This document shows positions 20,993 to 30,600 of a stretch of 36,500 bases of DNA, piece after piece (position 1 is the first letter of the stretch; every line of letters starts with the position of its first letter). The position numbers and the translations under genes were made by a program. This DNA is from Chromera velia. Taxonomy: Eukaryota; Sar; Chromeraceae. Below the pieces are notes generated by a model. That model ran no database searches. It was not told where the DNA came from and worked only from the letters and a program-made list of their open reading frames with translations. Location of the stretch: positions 118,672 through 155,171 of the forward strand of contig JAHBMJ010004706.1 of assembly GCA_018398765.1 (NCBI GenBank). Reading direction: 5' to 3'.

Positions 20993-21005
20993 GCTCTGCT
21001 AACCA
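20993..21005 (-). other. Primer-binding site of the retrotransposon
   Basis: One base after the 5' LTR the minus strand reads TGGTTAGCAGAGC. It begins TGG, complementary to a tRNA CCA end. It resembles the complement of an initiator-Met tRNA 3' end of the human type (TGGTAGCAGAG), with one extra T. The priming tRNA is therefore uncertain. Confidence 0.55.
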
Positions 21006-21006
21006 C

Positions 21007-21281
21007 TGTTCCGTCAGGCCTACGGAAGCTATAGGGCTCAGATACGTGCTTATACGATCTTACACATAGAGGTCTATTAGAGAGGGCACCTTTCCTTCAG
21101 GCTTGCCTTCTATCTATAACAGGCAGCGTGTATATGCGTCCATTCTCTGTATCTGAGAATTGCTGTCAATAATAGGCACGCGTCTGTATTGAAGTAATCA
21201 CTCTGTATTGGACCCTTTTACTATTAGGTCGATCTTGCTTATCGAAGGACTTAGTGTTTCTCTTATTCATGATCTATAACA
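21007..21281 (-). repeat. 5' LTR of the Ty3/gypsy element
   Basis: 275 bp, partner of 14835-15109 at about 96% identity. It lies upstream of gag in the element's own orientation and should hold its promoter. I did not identify a definite TATA element. Confidence 0.97.
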
Positions 21282-21286
21282 GTCCA
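21282..21286. repeat. Target site duplication, right (GTCCA)
   Basis: Exact match to 14830-14834 on the other side of the retrotransposon. Confidence 0.95.
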
Positions 21287-22357
21287 AATGTCAGGTTTGG
21301 ACTAGAGTTTAGATATCTAAACCGATTTTGGAGAGATTCAAAGCTCTGCTAAGCTCAGGCTCTGCCTTAGGCTCTGCCAAAGGTCCAAACCATATCTCCA
21401 TCATAGTAGAGATTAAGGAAACATTTGTATAGCCTGTGATTGAATGTCTATCTAGGCGTCCATTAAATGCCAAAACAATTCTTCCATAAAAATAAAAGCA
21501 ATTTTAAGTTAGGCTATATATATTTTTTTAATAGTCATCCAGTCTTTTAAAAAAGCATGCTTTTATATAGGCTATAGTATGTATGAATCAGTATAATTAT
21601 TTCTTATAGATTATTTTATTTAAAAGATTGATTTATAGACTTTAAGGAAGACTTGAAAGAAGACAACTTAGACAAGTTGATTTGAAAAAGTGTAGCTTAG
21701 TGTACTTAGCTTCGAGACCATACACTAACCGTATATACTATCAATCATTATTGAATCATACACACCAACCGTATATACTTCCGATTAATCAGTATGATAC
21801 TATCACAGGCATGCATTCTTTAGGGCATTCTTCGATTTAACTATTACTATGTTGATGGCTAGACTGATGGCTAGGTTGAATTGACCATATAAGAAGACGA
21901 GAACAAAATGAAGGCATTTCCTTATTGTTCACCAGAACATGAACCTCCACGAGTCACCACCAACAAGCGCTACGGTTTGCGCAGCAGAGAGCTGAAGATG
22001 AAACGATCTAGACGTTTGTGAGTGCTTCATTAAGGAGGACACTCTGGCATGGACACGAGCTGTGCAATGGAGACAGTCACTTTGGTTGCCTCCCTTCACG
22101 CAAGCATGAATATAAGCATGCGATGTTTCACCATCACGCAAAATGGATGAGAACGACGGACACGTCCATCGCCCATCAAACGATCTCGTTCTTTGAAGAA
22201 TGCGATTCGTTTCGTGCACAACCGAAAAACCGAAAGAGCTTCCGACCGATCGAGCAGAGAAGGAACCCTCAACCCGATACGAGAAAGTCTAACGAGGAAA
22301 TCTGTTGTAATTCAGATCACCCCTGAAGGTCCGACTGTCGCGTTCAAAGGAGAGCAT
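21287..22357. other. AT-rich intergenic region
   Basis: The sequence right of the retrotransposon is AT-rich up to about 21900 and continues the block left of the element. It holds a short inverted pair (GGTTTGGAC near 21294, GTCCAAACC near 21390). It also holds a near-duplicate motif ACCGTATATACT at about 21729 and 21769. From 21900 to 22357 composition returns to normal. This should include the 3' end of the alveolin transcript. No gene seen. Confidence 0.6.
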
Positions 22358-23905
22358 TTACTTCTTGGGGGTGGGGGTGCCAGCGGGGTAGCCGTAGCCG
22401 GGGTAAGCGCCGTAGGAGCCGTAGGCAGCGGGGTAAGCGCCGTATCCGTAGGTCTGTCCGTAGGCGGGGTAGGAAGCGTAGGCGGCTCTGGAGACAGCCA
22501 TCTGGGGCTGGACGGCCACGGGCTGCTGGACGGCCACGGGCTGGGGCACAGCCACGGGCTGGGGCTGCACAGCGACGGGGTAGGGGCGCTGGACATTGAC
22601 GACCTGCTCAACAGCGTAGGGCTTGTGGACAACCTGCTCGACGTGCTGGATGACCTCCCTGGGGACAGGGACGTGCTTCACAACATCGACGGGGACGGGG
22701 GTGTCAACGTGCTTGATGACATCCACGGGCTGATCGACGATCTGGGGAACCTGGACCTGGTAGGGTCTGTCGACATCGACCACCTTGGGGACGGGGACCT
22801 GACGGGTCTGCACGACCTGCACAGGCTTGGGAACGTGACGGACAACCTCGTAGGGCTGGTCGACGTACTGGGGCACAGGGACGTGCTTGACAACCTCCAC
22901 AGTGCGGACCTCCACCTTGGGGACGTGGCGGATGAACTCCTTCTGAACCTCCTGAGTAACGATCTTGGGGACGTGCTTCACAACCTCCTGGACCTGGGGA
23001 ACCTCAACGTACTTATCGACGATCTGCACCTGAGGAACCTCGACCTGCTTCTCAACCACCTCAACCTGGGGGACCTCAACCTCTCTGACAACCTCCTCAG
23101 TAACGATCTTGGGGACGTGCTTGACGACCTCCTGGACCTGAGGGACCTCCACGTACTTGTCAACGACCTGCACCTGGGGAACCTCAACGACCTTCTCAAC
23201 GGTCTGGACCTGGAAGCGGGGAACGTGGCGGACAACCTCCTGGTGCACGTACCTGCAGAGGTAGGAGGAAGGGATGGGAAGGGGGCTTGTGAGCAGACAT
23301 CTGAGTTGGAATGTGAGATGACATGTGAGTGAAGGTCAGACACTTCGGACAAGGTGTTGCGGAAGAACGCAGAAAGGAAAGAGAAGACAGGGAAGAAGAG
23401 CAAGGTGACTCACTTGGGCACGTGCTTGTCGACGGTCTGCACGACGGGGCGCTCAACCATGCGGACACGCTCCTGGACGGGGCGCATGACGGGGACGGGT
23501 TGCTGCAACACCGAGACAACACACGCACAACACTTCGATGAATTGTCATGTCTCACAACAGGAGAAGTCACGAGCGGCACGATGAATTCAGAGGAAAAGC
23601 AAACTGAGAGATAGAAAGCACAGGCAGGTTGCTGTTTTCCTGGTGAAAGGCCGGGTGACACACTGACTGACCATCACATAGCCGGCGTGCTGCACTCCGA
23701 GGTCGCGCTGGGCGACGACGGCTCCGTACTGCTGAGCGTAGGCACCGGTCTGAGCGTAGGCACCCTGCTGAGCGTAGGCGCCGGTCTGGTAGCCGTATCC
23801 GGGGTAGCCGTAGACGGCGGGCTGCTGTCCGGTGGGGGCGGGAGTGGTGCCCTGGGGGGCAGGGGCGGGGGAAGAGCCGTAAGCGTTGGTAACGGGGGAA
23901 GGCAT
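22358..23905 (-). CDS. Alveolin (cortical alveolar / inner membrane complex skeleton protein)
   Basis: Spliced minus-strand model: 23672-23905, 23414-23502, 22358-23252; 405 residues with introns GTCAGT...CAG (169 bp) and GTGAGT...CAG (161 bp), all junctions in frame. Residues 1-78 are Gly/Ala/Tyr/Gln/Pro-rich with GAYAQ-like repeats. The core (about 79-345) is built of Val/Pro/charged repeats of the EVPQVQ-VVDKYV type with a 12-residue sub-period, the hallmark of alveolins. A 48-residue unit is tandemly duplicated at about 131-226. The tail is Tyr/Gly/Ala-rich. Alveolins form filaments under the flattened membrane sacs of ciliates, dinoflagellates, apicomplexans and chromerids, giving cell shape. 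The ATG at 23905 is the only one in the first exon. It is divergent from the synthetase gene. Confidence 0.93.
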
Positions 23906-24693
23906 CTTGAAAGGTAAGTTGTTTGAAAAGTTAGTTGAGGAAATTAAGAAAGGAGTTCGTTCCGCACAAAAGCTTTGCTATTCGTGGCGATAAGGAAAGA
24001 CCTCGCGTGAATGGTTTGACAGCAGATGTTGTTTGTGTTGAGCGAGGAAATCAGCAACGAAGATGTTGAATCCGGTTTTTTGAAGTCGAGACACGCGCGC
24101 GTGCACGCGCAGTTTGGTGCATGTCTCGCGCATGTATTTGCCGGGGTCCGGGGCCCGCCTAAAAAAAGTGCAAAATCAGGGGGATTTGGGGGGCCCTGGC
24201 ATGCCAGGATTTGTTTACGCAGTGGGCACGAAATTTTTTCAATACAGATTAAATAAATATTTTTAAATAAATAACCGTGGCCCCCAAAATAAAACGGGCT
24301 CTGTATTTGTTTTGTGTTTTTTTCGGCCAGGGCATGTCCTATATTTCCATTTTCTCTTTCCGGGGCCAAGTATGCCGGGACCTTTTGACGCAAAATCTGC
24401 CTGGCGGGCCCCGCTCCGCCTTTAATTGAAGGGTCAGGGTGCATGTTCTGTAGAAAATCTGAAAGACCATGCAAGCAGGCACTGATATCGATATCGAGGC
24501 AGAAGATTTCACCCTGTGCTGCAGCATTGTCCGCTTCATTGTGATTGTGGTTTCGCTGCTGTTCAGTGGCTATGTTTCTGGTGGCCCCTTCAAAAGTCTC
24601 TCTTTCTCCCTCTGCACCACCAAAGTGGTGGGGATAGATACTCCCAGTCTCTAACCCGTCTCCGATCAGGGGAGAGAGACTGAAGGTCAAATC
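23906..24693. promoter_or_regulatory. Divergent intergenic region shared by alveolin and synthetase genes
   Basis: 788 bp separate the two start codons, so both promoters and 5' leaders must lie here or in unseen upstream exons. It includes an AT-rich patch (24235-24275) flanked by GC-rich, palindrome-bearing sequence; CCTGGCATGCCAGG at 24195-24208 is a perfect 14-bp palindrome. No defined transcription-factor site is recognised. The minus-strand open frame across this region looks fortuitous. Confidence 0.5.
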
Positions 24694-27600
24694 ATGAAGC
24701 TCGAGAGCCCCCTTCTCCATGAAGTGTTCTGCAAGGCTGCCGCAGACTTTCCTGAAAACACGGCAGTCGAAAGTCCGGAGGAGGGAATCACCCTTCCTTA
24801 CAGAGAGGTGGATCTGGTCTCGGACCGTCTCTCTCTTGTACTCTCTTCCTTTCTGGGTGTGAACGCAGATGATCTCGTTGGAATCTTTCTCCCCAGATGC
24901 GCCCACTTCTACGTCTGCATGCTCTCTGTCCTCAAGGCAGGAGGGGGGTACGTCTCGCTGGATCCCGACTACCCTGAAGGTGTGTCTCGTCTTGAGGAAC
25001 AAACTCAGCGTATCTTCTTTTCTTGGGTTTGTGTCCCATGTAGGTTTGCGCGTTGGCTGTAGACCTGTGTTCCTTGTCGCGTTCCTGGGTGTATACCCTG
25101 TGTATGTTTGCGAGCGTATGTGATGCAGAGGGAGCTCGTGTGTGTGTGTTTGTGTGTGTGTGTGNGGGGGGGGGGGGGGATACTGGTGCATCTTCCTATG
25201 TTATGCACAAGTCTCACCCCGTCCCTCTCTTACCTCTTCCTGTGGTGTGTCCAGATCGGGTGTTCACGATCATCGAGGAGAGCAGGGCGACGGTCGTGAT
25301 CGTGGTTGACGCATACCTCCCCTCTTTCCAGAAGAGGTCCCTCCCCATCTGCACCCTCTCAGAAGACTCCTCATGCATCCGAGCACCCCTCCAGAGGGAG
25401 AAAGCAGAGGGGCCTCTCATCGTCCCACTGAGCATTTGCCTGTAAGTCAATCCTCTCAGAAGACCAGGCGGAAGACAGTTACTGCAATGGGGCCAGGGGG
25501 TGGCCGGAAAACTTGTTCTCGAACTCCAATAGAAGAGCGAAATAGAAGATATAAAGCCGTCTCTCACCTAGAGGTGTTTCAAATCCAAGCATCCAGTTCA
25601 GACGGATTTGAAACACACCAGGCGTTGCACATCAATTTTCTTCTGTCCTCCTTGATCCTCTGTGAGTCTTTGATCACCTTGTTGTTTTTGTCGTTTGACC
25701 ACAGACGCAGATTTTGGGCGGCGGCGGCGGCGATGCTTAAACGCCCGGCTAAGGGCTCTGCAAGCGCCGTCACACCTTCCATTTCCTGTCTGGCCCTCTC
25801 GCTTTGGCTTTGGGTTGAGGGGTCTCTTTCACATTTCCTTCTGCCCTTCCTGCCCCCTCCCTCCCTGCAGACGGGTGAGTGCCTCCCTCGAGGGAGACTC
25901 CCCTCTGACGCTGTTCGACACCATCCAAGGAACTCACTCATCGAGGACTGTTGATGCGGAAGCAGTCCGAGAGAGTCGCGGGGTGCGACGCTGTTCCCCT
26001 CAAGATGTCGCCTACTGCATTTTTACCTCAGGAAGCACGGGGAAGCCCAAGGGAGTCGCGATTGAGCACCGCAACGCCGTGAACTTTGTCCTTGCAGAGC
26101 AGATCGAATTCCCGACACGATGCACAGACAGGTACGCAGGAAGAGAGAAAGGGTGGGNNNNNNNNNNNNNNNNNNNNNNNNNNNNNNNNNNNNNNNGGGG
26201 GGGAGAGCTGCAAAGAAAAGCAGTTCTGTGGAGTTCCGAGAACATGTGATGATAATGTTCATCAACTCGAGAATGTGATCGATCTCGTTGATTCGATTCA
26301 CACACACCCTCTTCGTCCTTCCGCCCCTCGTTCTTCTCTGTCTCGTCTGATGTTCCTGTCCGCAAACCTGCTTCTCTGTCTGGCTTGAGTTGGCGTTTCT
26401 GACTGTACGTGTGTTTCTGGGTATGGATGACCGTGCATGCAGAGTTCTTCAAGGGTTCTCCACCTGCTTTGACGCCTCTGTGGAGGAAATCTGGCTGGCC
26501 TTTGCTTCAGGAGGGACGCTGGTTGTGGGATCGAAGAGACTGATGAGGTCGGGGCCCGCGTTCGGGTCTGAACTTGCAGCTTTAGAGGTGTCGGTGCTCT
26601 CCACAGTGCCCACAGTCAGTCAGTTCCTTCATTCGACTTTTTTTGGTGTGTGTGGCTTTCCTTAAGTTGGTTGGCTTTTTTGTCAGTAATGTTGACAGGG
26701 GCCTGTCTCCTCTGTTGGTATGCCGTTGTTCGTGCTCCCCGCTCTGACGGTGCATGGTCTTCTTTATGAAATCGCTTGGATCGTGCTGGCCCCCCACTTC
26801 TGATTTCAGTGCAAGTGCTGCTGGTAGATGTGATTTGTTCATTCATCTGTTGGTCCTTTCTTTCTTTCTCTTTCTATGCGCAGGTGCTGAGGGTGTGCGA
26901 TGACGTGCCTCCCCCCCCTCTGCTGAGACTCGTCATCACCGGAGGAGAGGCGTGCCCTCCTGAAGTGGTGGACAAGTGGTGTGCTCCTGGGCGTCGGTTC
27001 CTGAACACATACGGACCCACGGAGGCAACCGTGGTGGCAACATACGCAGAGCTGCAGCCTGGGCAGCCTGTGAGTATCGGGCACCCTCTGCCCGGGTATG
27101 GGGGGGCTCTGCTGAGGTCTGTAGAGGAGGCAGGGGAGGGCGAGGGGGAGCTGTGGATAGGAGGCCTATCTGTGGCCCGCGGGTACGTGAACAGACCTGA
27201 CTTGAACCCCGAGAAGTTTGTCTCAATTCCCAAGACTGCGAGAGAAGAGGATGAGGCAAGGGCCTTGACCCCTCTGCCAAACTATCTGACACACAACTGG
27301 GAGATGTTGGTAGGCAACAGACGTCCCATTGCCTCGAGGGAGGGGGCGAGAGGAGGGGAATTGATCGAGCACCTCTCTGCTGAGTCTGCAGTCAGGGCTC
27401 TGAGGCCTGAGGTGGCAGGTCTGGATGCAGAAGGACGTCTGGATCTTTTGGACTCCTGTGGTCTCCTCTCGGGTCCTGCCGACCGTTGGTATCGCACTGG
27501 GGATTTGGTTTCTTTGGATTCGGGGAGGGAGGAGGGGGACGGGGGCGTGGGGGGAACGTTGAGGAGCGTTCATCCTGGAGGTCTGGGTCTGTTCTTCCGG

Positions 27601-30600
27601 GGCCGTATCGATTCGCAGGTAGGTACGTTTTTTCTTTTGGTCGGCTTAGTTGTGTTCAGGTTAAGTTTGTGTCTTGATCATTCTTCTCCTTCAATGAAAT
27701 TAAATGAAAGGGCGGAAGCAGTGCAAAGAGACAGCAGAATCACTAGTTGGAATGAGGAAAGGGAGATCTATGAACAGCGAAAAAGACGATCAGTTCGTCT
27801 GTCTTCTGTTGTCTTCAATACTCGTTATCTCTAGACATTCCGAACTTCCCACCGACCTATTTTCTCTCTCTTCCCCCCTTTCTTGTGTGCTCTGTTCTGT
27901 TCTGTTCAGGTGAAGATTCGGGGATTCCGAGTGGAACTCTCTGAAGTCGAGTCTGCAGTCTGTAGACACCCCCTTGTTGCCAACGCGGCTGTGATCGCTC
28001 GAGATGATCTGGGGGGTGGGGGGGCCCTCACCCTGGTTGCGTATGTGGAGACGTCCGGGGTCGGGGTCGGGGGCGAGGCAGAGACGGGAGACAGCGGTCT
28101 GCTGACTCCTGCAGACCTGAGAAACTTTGTTGCAGAGCAACTGCCTGCATACATGGTTCCCTCCCGGTTTGTGTGTCTGGTGCCAGGGGATCGTTTGCCC
28201 TCCATGCCCTCTGGGAAGGTTGACTCAAAGAAACTGAAGTCTCTCCCCCCTCCAGGCCCCGAATCTGTGCCTAGGGAAGGGGGGGGCGGGGGGACGGGAG
28301 GGGAGGTGGAGGAGGGGGGGGCTCCAGAGACGGCGTTGGAGTTTGCAATGATTTCTCTGTGGGAGAAGGCTCTGCAGGCTTCCGACTTCGTCTCAGCTTC
28401 TTCCGACTTTTTCCTCCTCGGTGGCAACTCCCTGACTGCTGCCCAGCTAGTCGGAGCATGTAGACGTGAGCTTCCTTCTCTGCGTCTGTCCGTGCGAGAC
28501 GTTTATGAGAGCCCCGTGCTTCGGGTGTTATGCTCGAAGAAGGAGGAGGAGGTGAAAGAAGGGGGGGCGGGGGGGGTGAAGGCCCTGCGTCAAGAGCTGA
28601 AAGCAGTAATGCCTTCTGATGTGTTTGAGAAGATGACAAAGAAACGTGGCAGCTTTATTGAAGCTGTAGAGGGCACTGCTTCGGCTGTATGGGACAGTTT
28701 TTGCTCTTTCTTGTCTGTTGGGGGAAATGGGGGGGATCGTAACGGTGAGGGGATGGAAGGAGGGAGGGACAGGTTGACTGAAAGGAACACAAGGAGCCTT
28801 GTGACATGTCTGCAGGGTCTGGTATTGCTTTTGAATGGGGGGTTTGTCGTCCTTTGGAATGTCGTAGTCGTCCTTGCTCTCCTGTTTCTTGTCTCGAAGT
28901 CAGAGGAGGGAGAGGGGGAGGGGGAGACGACAAAATATTTCCCCCTGAAGATCCCCCCCTTCGCTCTTCTCATCCTTTTCTCCCCCTTAGCCGCAGCCGC
29001 CTACCGTCTGCTCTGCCTGTCCGTAGCACTAGTTCTGAAATGGACCCTCTTAGGCACAGTGCGTGAGGGCGACGCCAGCCTGTGGGGGTGGAAACATTTC
29101 CGCTGGTGGGTTGTGCAGCAGTGGACTGACGCAGTGCCTCTAGGAAGTTTCAGCGGCACCCCCCTGATCGCAGGGATGCTCCGGATGTTTGGCGCCAGGG
29201 TGGGGCCCAATGTGGAGGTGCACAGCCGGTATGTTGACGTGAGCGGATACGATTTGTTGGAAATGGGGGAAGGCGCAGTGGTGGGTGTGGGGACTCTGGT
29301 GAAGTGTGCGGAGGTTGCAGAGGGGTCGTTGCGGCTTCGAAAGATCCGCCTCGGAAGGGGTGCATCGGTAGGTAACATGTGTTTCCTTGGTGAGGGGGCA
29401 CGTGTGGGAAGGAACAGTGTGCTGGAGGACAGCAGCGGACTTTCCGGGGGCTGTGTGGGAGATGGGGAGATTTGGTGTGATGCACCTGCAAAGAAGAAGG
29501 GGGAGAGGGGGACGGGGGGGCAGGAGAGCACACAGACTGCCTCTAGTTGGCGCAAGGTCGCCTTTTGTCTCGGCTGGATTTTGGCAATGAGTGTGATGGA
29601 GATTGCTTTGGGCCTCCCCCGTCTCCTCTTTGTCGTGTATGTCTATCGAGACCTCCCTCTCTGGATGGCCGCCTGCCTTGTTCCCCCCTTGGCTGTCTGG
29701 TCAGCCGTTATCGGACCGACGCTGTTTGCCGTCATAGCTCGTTACTCTCTGTTCCCATTTGGGGTCATTGGGGCAGGTCGGGACTCTGCCACATTCCGTC
29801 TGTACTCTTTCACTCACTTCCGATTCTGGGCCCTTCAGCAGGCTCTAGCTCGACAGCAGCAGAGCTGTCACGCCCTGTATTCCACTGTGTACGCGTCCTC
29901 GATTCTGAGACTACTCGGAGCGTCGGTAGGGAAGAGCACAGAAGTCTCAGATGCAACACACTGGACCCCTGACGCTGTGCAGATTGGAGACTTCTGCTTT
30001 GTTGCCGATGCGGTTCATCTGGGGGGATGGAAATTGGACAGAGAGACGCAGAGCGTGACTGTCCGGAGAGTCAGTGTCGGGTCCCGCACTTTTCTCGGCA
30101 ACAACTCCTATGCCCCTGGGGGGACAGAGTTGGGGGACGACAACCTTGTTGCAGTGGCATCCACTGCCCCGAAACCCCACATCGCAGCACGCAAAAGCGG
30201 TGCGTCATGGCTGGGTGCAGCCGCATTTGAGATGCCCTCTCGTGACAGAGCAGCAGCAGACAGCAGCACGACCTTCGCCCCCCCCCTTCGACAGGTTCTT
30301 GCTCGTGCTTCGGTCGAGGCCTACCGATGCATCGCACCCAGTCTCTGGTCAGAGTGGTGTTTCCTCGCGCTGTACTGCGCGTTGAGTGCGACAGTGGGCG
30401 TGAGTCTCGCGTCAGAGTGGAGTGACCCCGAAACGTGGATCCGGTTGGGCCGGATGTGGGGGATCTTTGCAGCCGCCCCGCTGTGGGCTCTGGTCTACTG
30501 CGTGTGTCTAGGAGGGGTTGTGCTTGTCCATAAGTGGCTGCTTGTCGGTCAGATCAAGGAAGGACGCCACCCTTTGTGGTCGTCCTTTGTGTGGAGAGCC

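Noticed and set aside
22193-23332. 379-codon plus-strand open frame opposite the alveolin gene
   Set aside because: It is the complement of the Val/Pro repeats; its Asp/Leu/Gly/Val repeats follow from the alveolin codons, and the minus strand has spliced exons and a known family.
23944-25191. 415-codon minus-strand open frame across the alveolin-synthetase interval
   Set aside because: No motif, runs through an N and antisense to exon 1 of the synthetase, and contains translated simple repeat at its start. Likely fortuitous.
27883-27909. Extension of the last synthetase exon upstream to a start near 27883
   Set aside because: The sequence is a T-rich 3' splice site ending CAG at 27909; splicing here rebuilds the A8 motif exactly.
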